64,000 nt of DNA, from positions 888,163,835 through 888,227,834 of the forward strand of contig OY856410.1 of NCBI GenBank assembly GCA_963693085.1, written 5' to 3'. Under the pieces are notes generated by a model, which was not told where the DNA came from, made no database searches, and worked only from the letters and a program-made list of their open reading frames with translations. Both the position numbers and the translations under genes were made by a program. Position 1 is the first letter of the stretch; each line of letters starts with the position of its first letter. Source of the stretch: Alisma plantago-aquatica. Taxonomy: Eukaryota > Streptophyta > Magnoliopsida > Alismatales > Alismataceae. Of the stretch, positions 1 through 10,459 are shown piece by piece.

Positions 1-906
1 AATTGGTGCTTAGGAACAAGCCACACAACAACTAGCTGCCCATGGAGATCAAAGAAGGAAGATGAACACAAGGATTGTCTTATTGCTACAACTAGTGAAG
101 AAGAAGAAGAGGTAAGTCTTTTTGATTTATCTAAAGAAGAACTAGTTGCTAATCTTGAAGAGACACATAATAAATATGTTGAGTGCAAGAAGAAACTAAA
201 GAAATCCAATAAAGCAAATGATGAATTAAATGCTAGACTTCTTGCTCTCACATCTGAAAATGAAGATTTATATGCTAAATTAAATGATCTTGGTTTTGAA
301 AAAGATAGCATTATTTCTGAAAATCATACTTTGAAATCATCTCTAAGTAGTAGTAATGTGAAGATTTTTACTCTAGAAACAAATTATGATCTTCTATCTC
401 AAGAAAAGGTTGGATTACTTGCAAAATTAAATGATCTTCAAAAACAACCTGTCTTGTGTACACATCTAGATTATGATAATATAGTGAAAGAAAGGAATTC
501 TTTATCATCTAATCTAGATCAAGCAAAACTAGATATTTAGAAAAGAATGGATGAGATTGCTAAGTTGCACCAAGAAGTTAGTAGGTTAAGCAACAATGGA
601 ATCCTTGATAAAATATTGGATGATTCCTATCATCAAATTGGGAGAAGAGGACTAGGTTACAAGCCTAAGGGGAAATCTTATCAACAACTTAGTTGGAGAA
701 AGACACAAGCACATCAATCACTATATGTACCTAAAGGAACAAATACATTTGTACCAAAGAACAACCTAGAACAAAACCATAGAAAAAGACTTGAGGTTGA
801 TTCTATATGTTGCCATTATTGCTTACGTCTTGGACACTACTCTTTTTCATGCCCATACAAGAAAAAGGATGTTGAGTTGGTATGGGTTCCAAAACCCCCA
901 TATTGA
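1..906 (+). pseudogene. gag: Copia Gag (coiled-coil, CCHC zinc knuckle), one in-frame stop
   Basis: The frame is open from the first base to 906 except for one TAG at 538-540. The start codon is outside the window. The protein is acidic (an EEEEE run near 105-120), then rich in K, E, L and N with heptad-like spacing, as expected of a coiled-coil nucleocapsid precursor. A zinc knuckle C-x2-C-x4-H-x4-C (CHYCLRLGHYSFSC) lies at about 813-855. The frame ends soon after with the WVPK motif common near the end of plant copia Gag segments. Known role of the family: Gag forms the virus-like particle and the knuckle binds element RNA. The premature stop would cut off the knuckle, so this copy is probably dead. 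Confidence 0.75.
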
Positions 907-2852
907 ATTGATTAGACTAAGTTGAGATATGACCAAAGACTTTAAATTGCATATCTTTATGTCTATCTCAACTTAACATAAAGAGATAACAAAATGATTC
1001 AAGTAATTAAAATTTCTAACTTGAAAATATACAATCTTAAACAAACCCGCAGAGACACATCTTTGAAAATTTATCTAAATTAATGTCCTTAAAACTTAAA
1101 GATTTGAATATGATTAGTTGAGATTGGATCTAAATGTTACTTTGATATTTCTATGTTTATCTCAACTAAAAATGATTTTTAAATTGCATAATTGAATTAA
1201 ATATAGTCTATGTTTTTTTTGGAAGCAATTAACAGTTCTAAAAACAGTACAGAAACCTTGTCGGTCGAGAAATCTTCGACCGAGCTGTCACTCGGTCGAG
1301 AGATCTTCGACCGAACAGGTCACTGATTTCAGTCTGCAGTAAAATTGCTGACTAATTTGATTGATCAAGTGGCTATCTATTTGCTGTTAATGACTGTTTT
1401 ACATGCAAAACAAGTTGAAGATCAATTTTGAAAATAAATGATATCATTTCGATTGATCCTCTAAATAAGGTAAAACTGAAAATCATGTTTAGAAATCACT
1501 ATTTTCTAATAAAAGCATCTCCTGGTCTATCTATATAGAAATCATGTGTTATGACAATCACAATCACTGTATTTCATGAAATTATCACTTTATTGTTTTA
1601 TTATTACATCATGGATATGCTTTCACTACTTTATCATTCAGCTCATAAAGATGATGCTATGTTACATAGAACAAATAGATAATGATTATTGCATGGATCC
1701 TTGATGAGACATAGGTAAGAAAAATGATTCATTGGTGATCTGTTGCTTAGAAAAAGAACTTTAAGGTTTGCAAAACATAAAATAAAGAATTTCTCAATTG
1801 GTATCTATAAGAAATTGCGATATCATTCATGCCTTCAAGGATATATGTCTTTTGATGAAGAATCACATGATTAATATGAACAGAAATAGGACTTGATTTA
1901 TGCACTCATAGTAAAAAGGACATCATTCATAATAGGTTTTATTCAAAGTAATTTAATTGATATCTCTTTAAGGTACCTGCAAAATTTATACTTCACATGT
2001 GAAATCTGCAGATTCTGCCTCTTGGTTGAAATAAAATTTAGCCAAGGGGCGCTATGGTCGTAGTCAAGGACGACCTAAAATAAGCTTTGACAAAATGCTT
2101 ATTCGGATATCATTTTATTGTACTTAATCTTAGTATACTTTTGATAAAGGTCAAAATCAAAATTTAAAATCATCTGTGACCTTAGAAGCTTTAAATTGCT
2201 TTAATGGTAAGATTAAGGGGGAGCTCATACAAACAAATTTGATTATCTGATTAAAAAGATTTTGAAGCTTGTTACGACCTTAGTATTTTTACTCTTGGTT
2301 ATGAAGACATCTATGAATTTCATAAAAATGATATAAGGAACTCTCTAAACAAATAGGGATTAACATCCCTTGCATTTGGTTAGAGACATTTTTTCATGAA
2401 CTCTGAGATTAAAGGACTCTCATTTCATTTTCAGGGCTTAACATCCCTTGCAAAATAGATGAGAAATCAATACATATGCCATGAACCTAACATGATCTCA
2501 TATCATTTCAAGGCTTAACATCCTTTGCAAATGATTGAGAAACAAATTGTGGCTAAATTAGACAAAAATGATATTAAATCCATGTTCCTAATAGAATATC
2601 TATCTAAGGGGGAGCATAGTATAAAATTAAGGGGGGAGAAGAAATATAAAATATTAAACTTGGATATCTTTTTGAAATGACAAAGGGGGAGAAATAATAT
2701 AAAATCAAAAACATAAAATAAAATGAGTTTCATAATATCTCAGCCAGCACCCACTTGTAAACACAAGATTGGATACAAAAGGTAAACTTCAGGTATGAAA
2801 CTCATATGATTTATATTTCCTTATTTTATATTTAGGAAATGTTTGTCATCTT
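907..2852 (+). other. Copia 3' noncoding region with repeated purine tracts
   Basis: I see no pol or env frame in this AT-rich stretch. It holds two hairpin motifs (1261-1314), three near-repeats of the phrase 'taacatcccttgca' between about 2350 and 2540, and several internal tracts resembling the polypurine tract: AAGGGGGAG near 2215, 2606, 2632 and 2683. Such extra tracts upstream of the 3' LTR occur in some plant copia lineages and could serve as secondary plus-strand priming sites (inference). Confidence 0.6.
1261..1314. repeat. Two internal copies of the copia TCGGTCGA hairpin motif
   Basis: At 1261-1284 and 1291-1314 the sequence TCGGTCGA is followed after a short spacer by TCGACCGA, so each copy can fold into an 8-9 bp hairpin. 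The same motif occurs five more times in the U3 part of the 3' LTR (3202-3434). The function is unknown. Confidence 0.75.
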
Positions 2853-2866
2853 CAAAAAGGGGGAGA
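2853..2866 (+). promoter_or_regulatory. Polypurine tract of the copia element
   Basis: A purine run, CAAAAAGGGGGAGA, ends two bases before the LTR start TGTTGGC. This is the position and composition expected for the primer of plus-strand DNA synthesis. Confidence 0.85.
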
Positions 2867-3201
2867 TTGTTGGCTAAATTAGACATTATGTTAATCCCTT
2901 TGTTTTGATAATGATAAACATTTCATTCTTGTGGTTTTAACGTGCTATTTGAGTATTTCAGGTGGTGGATAACAAAGACTTGGAAGAACAATTTGATAAA
3001 ATCGCTTTATTTTCATGATTGTAATTAAATGTAAAAGCTTGTACAAGTATATAATGTACAAGTAATTAGATATCATGTAAATCAAGCGTTTAGATCTTCC
3101 CTATCCACTCACAACACTTAGATAGGCCATTCCCCAAGATAGTATCACAATTGCACATTGATACACACACTTAGTAAATGAATACATTGAGTCAGTAATA
3201 T

Positions 3202-3434
3202 TCTCGGTCGACAAATCGTCGATCGAGAAAATATCGGTCGACAAAAACTTCGACCGAGAAACTCTCGGTCGACAAAATCTTCGATCGAGAATAGACCCTA
3301 CTAGCCGTTAGACCCAGCAGACAAAGTGGTTGGGAGTTGGAAATGAATGTTGAAAACACTTGCTCCAGGAGGTCCCTCGGTTGACAAATCTTCGACCGAG
3401 AAGGACTCTCGGTCGACAAATCTTCGACCGAGAA
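3202..3434. promoter_or_regulatory. Array of five CTCGGTCGA...TCGACCGAG dyads in copia U3
   Basis: Five copies start near 3202, 3233, 3263, 3375 and 3407. Each has a left arm CTCGGTCGA (some variants) and a right arm TCGACCGAG or TCGATCGAG, with 5-8 bases between. They lie about 130-370 bp upstream of the TATA box. That position suggests repeated protein-binding sites or hairpins in the U3 promoter (inference). Confidence 0.7.
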
Positions 3435-3569
3435 AAGTTCTGTCTGCACTTTTCAGGGTCAATTAACTAGCCATTGCAAATACAATTAGTGGACAAATAA
3501 CGGCTAGTTAAGCACTTAGAACCCCCTAGAAAGTGTCTAGAATGTCCTTAAGAATTCATAGGCCATTCC

Positions 3570-3579
3570 TATAAATAGG
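3570..3579 (+). promoter_or_regulatory. Putative TATA box of the copia LTR
   Basis: The sequence CTATAAATAG fits the plant TATA consensus well. It lies in the middle of the LTR where the U3/R boundary would be, downstream of the hairpin array. Transcription would start roughly 30 bp further on. Confidence 0.7.
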
Positions 3580-4340
3580 ACAAGCCATAGGACACCAAAA
3601 CACACCCAAGCTACACTTGTGCTACACTTGAGCTTGAATACTCATTGGCAATCTGTTTTGAGCAATAGAGCATTTCCCACATTAGCTATTCATTCCCATT
3701 GCTCTAATTTCGTGTCCTATAGGCTAGCATATCCTTTCCACAACACTTACACTTCTACACTCATTGGTTAGGAGATCAATACGCTTGATATAGGCAAATC
3801 AAGCCTTGTGCTTAAAAGGATAAGTTGTAATTTCTGTTTTCCTTCTTGTTCCTTTTATTCTTTGTATTCTCCTTGCTACTCCTAGGGTTGGAGGCTGTGG
3901 ATTGGAGAAGGTTCTTCTCGGAGGAGAAGGTGGACTTCAAGCTACTTCAAGAAGGCTATCGCAACGGGAAGCTACTTCAAGAAGGCTATTGCAACAGGAA
4001 GCTACTTCAGGAGGAAGGCTGCTTCAAGGTTGGTGCAATTACTTCTAGGTGAAGGCTGCTTCAAGGTTGGTGCGATTACTTCTAGGTGAAGGCTGCTTGA
4101 AGGGTTTAGGGAGAGAATTGTAATTTTATGTAAAGTCCTTGCGAGGTAATAAAATTAAATTCTTTCCAAATCCCGGTTGGGTAAGCAACCGGGTAGTGGA
4201 CTGACAACTTTAGTATTTGCTAAAGTTGGAACCACTCTAAATCCTTGTCCCCTTGTCCAATATTTTGTGGTTGGTTGTTTGAGTTAAATAATTGTTAAAA
4301 TTGTTTTAAAACTCTATTCACCCCCTTCTAGTGTTTTTCA

Positions 4341-7044
4341 TACCTCGCCCTAGTGGTGCCCCTACCTGCTTGAGCAAGCAGCGACCGACCTACAGCAGGT
4401 GCTGTGCCGGCCAGCAGCAGGGCGCCGACCAGAGACCCTTTTGGGCGTAGCCAACACTCCAAAACGTTGTCCTTGAGTCCATCCTTGAGGTCCGTGCACA
4501 AATCCGAAGTCCTAGCCATGATTTAGCTCCTAGTTGAGCTTGTTTTGAATCTGTACATGAGTGTGTTGCTGCTTGATTGTAGCAGGTCTGAAGCAGGAGC
4601 CTTGGGCGCGAAGAACAACATGAAATCCACGCCAATAAGCTCAGCCATGGGTCCAGATCACGAATCCGTAGTCAATTAGCCACGATTGAGCACCTAGCCA
4701 AGTTCCCCTTTCAACCTGCACATTTTTAGGTGATAACAGCAATTTTCGGGTGTTAGGCAGTGTTTGGGGTTGCTCGAGTTTTTATTTCATAAATTGCTAA
4801 ACTTTCATATGAACCTAAATTGCTCAATGTGATCGCTGAATTTAGAAATACACATCTAATAATGGTACGTTTTGGGTATAAACCCAGGCAATGCAGATTT
4901 TGTAAATAATCACATGCATGATTTCAAAGGAAGTACGATAACATAAAAATATGCAATAAAACCCTAGTTGCATGCTTCTTGTTATGTTAATGTGTGTGAA
5001 TTAACATTTATATGAATTGTCACATTTCTCTCAGATATTACTAGAAACTCTCAAGTATTGTTGATAATTCATGTTATGATACGTAAGTAACTCTTAATTG
5101 AGTTATGTGATGCACAAACCAGGATTTGGGTTAATGTGCACGTTCTTCGAGAAATTTCAGAAAATTGATAAATAATACAGATGATTTCTTATATGTGAAG
5201 TAAATTACTATTAGCAGTGCACTAAGATGTTCAATTGCATGAATTCAGTATGTATGTGCCAAATTGACATGAGTTTGAGTTATTTATGAATTTTAAATCT
5301 GCCTGCATGCATGATATAAGGATTACTCAGTATTTACTATGATTTTGAGTATATTGCTCTGTCAGTTCTAGAATGATATCGTATTGTGATTTGAACTGCA
5401 ATCAAATAGATGAGGTAACTGAAACCCTAAGGATAGGGTGTTGCCAGGTGATAAGTGAATGAGGTATTGAAACCCTAAGGATAGGGTGTTCAATGAATCA
5501 AGTATTTTGATATCAAAACTCTCAGTATGAGAAGTGGTGATGCTTAACAGTTCAATTGCATGGTTTTAGTGTATAAAGTGCCAAATTGACATGCATTCTG
5601 TTTATTTAAGAATTTTAATTTGCCTGCATGTATAATATGATGATTTTTCAGTATACTATAATGTTTTGAATATACTACTCTGTCAAATTTAGAATGATAT
5701 TCATGTCGTGTTGTAAAGTTCAAGTAAATAGACTCAGTACCATAGAGATACCAAAGTCCAGGATAAGTAAGAGAGAGATGTAATGTAGTAAGAGCTTTTC
5801 TAGAATAATAAATATTAAAATAAGGGCCCTAACACCGTAGAACCCCTTTGAGAGGTCTGTACCTTAGGGGTGAAATGACCTAACCCTGGCGGTGCATCCA
5901 ATAAGGTCGGAGACTCGTGTCCAACACTAACCGGATGTCTCAGTGGCACGAGAGTACAATTTGTAGTGTCCAACACTAACCGGACGTCCTGATGGCACTA
6001 CAGAGCAGTTTACAGTGTCCAACACTAACCAGACGTCCTGGTGGCACTGGAGTATAGAAAAGCATGTCCAACACTAACCAGACGTCCTGGTGGCACGACT
6101 TGACTCTCCGCCTGTGTAATCAGCTAGAGGAGTCTAGTTTACGGCACCATAGGATGCTGAGGCCAGAGAGCCAGAGTTCCTGTAGCAGACCAGGACAGTA
6201 GTCAGACTTAGCTATCCCGGGGTGTCGGCTAAGTCTTGTACGGTGGGATCATAGTTTGCTACGAGTCTTCATATGTAGAGTACACTGCATATGATCAGGG
6301 CATAAGATAAAATATGTTCATATAGGTTCACAGAGTTTTTATAAGTTAAAGAGTTAAGAAAAATATGAGTTAGCTTCACAACAGTTGTTCTTTAAGTGGA
6401 ATTTTAGCATTTTATGTTAATTAATTGTATTTACAACTTTGCATCAATTATTATCATAATGAAATGTTGACATCTTTTGTTGTTTAAATTAAATTACTTA
6501 GACCTGCTCAGTGTAGTATTTATTACATATTATTCTAAATAATAAACATAAATGAATTTTTTTTGTGATGGTTGGGTGAAATTCTATTCACTGAGCCAGT
6601 AGCTCACCAACCTACTGAAACATTTTTCAGGTCAGCGTCAGCACAAGAAAGTTGAAGGATCGTATCACCCAGACGTTTAGAAGGTAGTGTTTAGTTAGGT
6701 TTAGAGGTCTCTTGATCCTTTCCCCTCGATCCTTGGGACATGTGTGTGGTGGGATAGAGAGAGAATGTGGTGAAATATGTAGTTAGTTTTCAATTATCTG
6801 TTGTGTTTTATATTTCACATGAGAAATGTAATATGTCATGTAAGCTTATTTTCCTTCCTATTATGGTTAATGGAAAGTCACTTCCACAGTTTTATTATAA
6901 TTCGATGCTATTCAAGTTTTATGGTTTTTCATTTAAGTTAATCTAAGTGATCGAGAAAAGAAAAAGTTAAGAGTGGTTTACCGAGTGTGACTCCCCGATC
7001 TTCGGGGTCATTAGAGATGGCATGGGGGACATGGCGTCTAAACA
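4341..7044 (+). repeat. LTR of Tekay-like copy 1 (5' part missing)
   Basis: The stretch shares blocks with the LTRs of copy 2, such as 'aaccctaaggatagggt' (5413-5430 and again near 5470). It ends ...TAAACA just before the primer site. The first ~400 bp is more GC-rich and has no frame I recognise. A tandem array lies at 5917-6110. A short hairpin (CCCCGA at 6993, TCGGGG at 7002) sits about 40 bp before the end. The start is not visible because the copia element abuts it. Confidence 0.55.
5917..6110 (+). repeat. Four-copy tandem repeat of about 49 bp in the LTR
   Basis: Copies begin at about 5917, 5966, 6015 and 6063. Each starts GTGTCCAACACTAACC, followed by (A/G)GACGTCC(T)G(G/A)TGGCAC and a variable tail. 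The conserved head is about 30 bp and the tails differ. Most likely an LTR minisatellite; possible role unknown. Confidence 0.85.
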
Positions 7045-7046
7045 AC

Positions 7047-7060
7047 TTTGGTATCATAGC
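7047..7060 (+). promoter_or_regulatory. Primer binding site, initiator tRNA-Met type
   Basis: The sequence TGGTATCATAGC at 7049-7060 matches the usual plant site TGGTATCAGAGC at 11 of 12 bases. It lies three to four bases after the LTR end, the standard position for minus-strand priming. Confidence 0.8.
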
Positions 7061-9030
7061 ATAGGTTGAGTACATGGTTACTCTAAGTCAAGGTCAGGGG
7101 ACGACAAGAGACCAATAGGATTAGGACTTAGGTGTCTTCCTTCTAACTGCAATTTTCTAACAAGAAGTGTTCAGTTATACTATTGGAGATGGTAGGAAGA
7201 TGATGTGGTCACGAGAACCAAGTAGAGAGCTTAGGCTGAGTCGTCAGGGATCATAGGATCAAAATATAGAGTTATAATTAAGATAGATAAGAAGTGTTTT
7301 GTCTTTAGCTCTGGGAGGTCTGAGTATTTAGATACCCTGGCCAGGTGTCTGAATACCTATATTGACCAGTATCAAGCTACTCTGTCTATTCTTCTCTGGA
7401 TGCCCTGGCCAGGTATGCAGAGGAAGGATAGGCTAGAGAGAAACCTTAGAAATCTTAGGGTTAAGAAACCGAAAATTTATGTAGGAGTAAGAGATTAAAC
7501 ACAAGATGTGATACAACTCTTGATTTACACTGCTTATTTGATTAAAGATAACTAGAAATGCTTTTATATGTATGAATTTAGATTTTCAATTTGTAGAATA
7601 AATATGATTCTTTTATATTATTGTGTGTCATGAAGCGATTCAATTATTGTTTATATTCCTTGTATGAAGTAGACCAGAAGTTATGTTTAAATAAGTTTGC
7701 CCTAAGTGGATCTTCTTTCCACATGTTTAAGATCAATAGGAGTTGGTTAATCCTGAGTAGTTCTTGGCTTCAGGACTACAGGTTCGGCCTGGTCCGGCTG
7801 GCACGATACGTTACTGGGATCTAATGACTCATATTAACAATATAATAAGAGTAGACTCTGGATAAAGTAGACCCACATCATAGTGAGAATGTACATACGC
7901 TAAGATGTTGAGATATAAGGGAAAGATTAGAACCACTAAGAATTAGTTGGAATTGATATCGGAGGCCCAACGTTGAAGCCTCATATAAGCAATCCTTAAT
8001 TGGAAATAAAGGAACATGACGTAAGGTTCATATTAAGTTTAATGATTAGTATTATATGATTTCTAAATATGAGAATATGGAAAAGATATGAGAATAGTAT
8101 GTAAGGGCTAAGATAGTAAGAATCAACTTTGGAATGGATCATGTAATAGAGTAAATATACTTTTATGTACCTCAAAGCAAAGGGAAAATAGAAGAAAAGA
8201 GTTAAGTATACAATAAGTACATAAAGAATTAGATGAAAATGTAAATTATAAGATCAAGACAAGAAACTTAGTTGAATCAAAAGAAATGTTAGAAATGATC
8301 AACTTCATTAAGAAATGAGGATTTCATGATATAATTGAGAACATGGAATGTATACCTTTATTATAAACTTTAATACATTCATACATACTACCTTTGGATT
8401 CTAAGTCTCTATAGACTAACAAACTAGTTCCTAAAATAAAGAAAAAATGCATAATTTAGAAAATAAATGAATCATATAATGCATAACTACCATGGTAGAG
8501 ACGTCTAAGTGAATGAAATAATGTCACACAATATGATGATGAAACCCTAGCAAGGTAAATTGAGAATGTAATTTATCTAAATATCCAAGTAAGAGAAAGG
8601 AAATTCCATTTATAAGATAAAGAAGACTTTAGTAAAACTTATGAGATCCAAAGTTTGAATTTCAAACTAAGGAAGCAAAGTCACATCACAATAACACTAT
8701 GTTATTGATAGGACCAAACCCTAGAATGTTTAAAGCTGTAGTAGTTCAAGGGATGTCGCTAGTGATTTGACCTTGAATACTAGCATCTCTATAAAACAAA
8801 ATCATGAGATTTGCACTATGAAAGGTAAGCTAGCACTAATAAAATCCAGGGTTTAAAGGTAACTAATATGAAAGGTAGATAAATAATATGAAAATGACTC
8901 AGAGAAAAGAGTGAGATATAAATTTGAAATGTAACAAGTGTGTTTTAAACAAAAGAAGAAATATAATATAAGTGAAGTGCGTTATGAAATAAATTCTTAC
9001 AACAATAACATGAAGTAAGTAGCATAGAAT
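7061..9030 (+). other. Noncoding interior of Tekay-like copy 1
   Basis: No gag or pol frame is visible. The sequence is A-rich, with many short stops in all frames. Blocks at about 7310-7430, 7670-7810, 8340-8400 and 8600-8790 match, in the same order, blocks at about 20585-20710, 20940-21100, 21890-21960 and 22710-22880 of copy 2. Shared noncoding interiors suggest the family was already coding-free when it spread. Confidence 0.65.
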
Positions 9031-9144
9031 GAGGAGTATTACCCGACACATGATTTGGAGTTAGCTGCTGTAGTTCATGCTCTTAAGACATGGCGTCACT
9101 ATCTTTATGATGTGACGATAGATTATCACCCTGGAAAGGCGAAT
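9031..9144 (+). pseudogene. RNase H relic of a Tekay-type gypsy pol
   Basis: Reading from 9031 gives residues typical of gypsy RNase [21 protein letters not shown], then YHPGKAN. In family members about 25-30 residues, including the third catalytic Asp, separate the two blocks; here they are almost joined, so an internal deletion has occurred. The block then ends at an inverted repeat and Athila sequence begins. The near-identical phrase in the Tekay chromovirus at about 42300-42350 (minus strand) supports the lineage. Confidence 0.8.
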
Positions 9145-9206
9145 ATTCAAGCGTCGGTAATCAACTGGTCATACTACCTTTGTGTATTGATTACCGACAC
9201 TTGAAT
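9145..9206. repeat. 20-bp inverted repeat at a Tekay/Athila junction
   Basis: The left arm (9145-9164, ATTCAAGCGTCGGTAATCAA) and right arm (9187-9206) are reverse complements at 19 of 20 bases, with a 22-base loop. The right arm is native Athila RT sequence (codons for the IDYRHLN motif). The left arm replaces what should be RNase H sequence, so it is probably an inverted copy of the RT segment made when the two elements were joined. Confidence 0.8.
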
Positions 9207-10390
9207 AAAACAACTCGCAAAGATCATTTTCCGTTGCCTTTTATTGATTTGATGCTTGAGCGACTTGCGAACCATTCTTACTTTTTCTACTTGGGCGGGT
9301 ATTTTGGATTTTTTCAGATTCTAATCTACCCTCTCGACCAAGAGAAAACCACATTTACATGCACCTATGGGACCTATGCTTACCTTTGCATGCCCTTCGG
9401 TCTTTGTAATGCCCCAGGCACATTTCAACGTTGCATGATGGCTATTTTCTCCGATTTCATTGAAACTATAATGGAAATATTCACGGATGATTTAGCATTT
9501 ATGGAGATTCCTTTGATAATTGTTTGTGCAATTTGTCTAAAGTCTTAGCCTATTGCAAAAAGGTTAACCTAGTACTAAATTGGGAAAAGTGCCATTTTAT
9601 GGTACAATCCGGTGTAGTACTAGGCCATATTGTTTTTAATAAGGGTATCAAAGTTGATAGGGCCAAAGTGGAAGCTATAGAGAAGATGAATACTCCTTCT
9701 TCAATCAAGGACATCCACAGTTTCCTTGGACATGTAGGGTTCTATAGGAGATTCATCAAAGATTTCTCTAAGATTGTAAACTGTTGTGTTCCTTGCTTGC
9801 AAAAGATGTCGAGTTCATATTCGATGATGTCTGCCATGCAAACTTCAACAAGCTCAAAGAAGCTCTTGTCTTAGCCCCAATCATCCAACCACCGGACTGG
9901 AATGCTCCTTTTGAATTAATGTGTGATGCGAGTGACTATGTAGTAGGAGCAGTTCTTGGACAGTGGAAGGATAAAAATCTTCATGCCATACACTATGCAA
10001 GCAAAACCTTAGATGAGACATAAATCGACTATAAAACCACTGAGAAAGAGATGCTTTCCGTAGTGTACGCTTTTGACAAGTTTAGACAATATTTGGTAGG
10101 ATCCAAAGTCATTGTGCATACAGATCATGCTGCAATAAAGTACTTGCTTAATAAGAAAGATGCTAAACCTGGTCTCATCCGCTGGATATTACTCCTTCAA
10201 GAGTTTGATCTTGAGATCTAGGATAGGAAGGGGACAGAGAACAACATCTCCGATCACCTATCTAGGTTGACTACAGATGTTGGAAATTCATTGCCTATTG
10301 AGGACCGATTGTCGATTGAGAAACTCTATGCTTTGTCATCCGCACAAGCACCATGGTTTGTAGACTTTACAAACTTTCTTTCTACATGAC
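9180..10390 (+). pseudogene. pol: Athila reverse transcriptase and RNase H, frameshifted
   Basis: RT begins at CIDYRHLNKTTRKDHFPLPF and shows FQRCMM and the catalytic motif as FTDD near 9481-9493 (YxDD in most RTs). The frame changes near 9520-9545 and again near 9790-9870. RNase H follows, with CDASDY (first Asp), [12 protein letters not shown] (Glu) and [10 protein letters not shown] (Asp) at about 9925-10140. In-frame stops lie at 10021 (TAA) and near 10218 (TAG). The wording is typical of the Athila lineage. The beginning of RT (fingers before CIDY) is missing because of the junction at 9145-9206. Product nonfunctional. Confidence 0.85.
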
Positions 10391-10459
10391 AGTTTCCTCT
10401 AGAATTGACATACCAATAGAAGAAGAAGTTTCTCCATGATGTATACTATTATTTAGGCA

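Larger units (their letters stand above)
1..4340 (+). mobile_element. Ty1/copia retrotransposon, 3' portion with gag but no pol
   Basis: The window opens inside a copia element. In order there is a Gag reading frame with a zinc knuckle, about 1.9 kb of noncoding sequence with several purine-rich tracts, a polypurine tract, and a 3' LTR starting TGTTGGC and ending in CA. The 5' LTR and primer binding site lie left of the window. No reverse transcriptase or integrase lies between Gag and the 3' LTR, so this copy looks gag-only or has lost pol. The repeated GGGGGAG tracts before the LTR resemble the long 3' regions of SIRE/Maximus-type copia elements; that lineage call is inference. The element appears to sit inside the LTR of the Tekay-like element that follows. 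Confidence 0.8.
2868..4340 (+). repeat. Copia 3' LTR
   Basis: It begins TGTTGGCTAA directly after the polypurine tract and ends GTGTTTTTCA after a run of 'cacccccttcta', the usual terminus of plant copia LTRs. It is about 1473 bp. It contains the hairpin array (3202-3434), a TATA box (3570-3579), then a downstream part with short tandem repeats reading 'ggctgcttcaaggttggtgc' at about 4017-4090. The 5' LTR is not in the window, so the ends cannot be confirmed by pairing. Confidence 0.8.
4341..9144 (+). mobile_element. Tekay-like gypsy element copy 1, non-autonomous, truncated
   Basis: The left part is LTR sequence ending at about 7044 and is followed by a primer binding site for initiator tRNA-Met. 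The interior (7061-9030) has no coding frame. It matches by eye the interior of the second Tekay-like copy (20536-23880) over many segments, for example the stretch around 'ggagttggtt(a/g)atcctgagtag' near 7740. The interior ends in a short RNase H relic. The left end is hidden by the copia insertion and the right end is lost at the junction with Athila. Gypsy/Tekay assignment rests on the primer site, the relic and the LTR features of its relatives. Confidence 0.65.

Noticed and set aside
3192..3449. Minus-strand 85-codon frame in the copia LTR
   Set aside because: Its repeated Ser/Val/Asp peptide comes from the hairpin array; not a protein.
4328..4635. Two minus-strand frames in the GC-richer start of the Tekay-like LTR
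   Set aside because: They overlap each other in different frames, contain no known domain, and lie within LTR sequence.
5917..6110. Possible CRISPR-like array
   Set aside because: Repeats are joined by related tails, lie in a plant LTR, and no cas gene is present.
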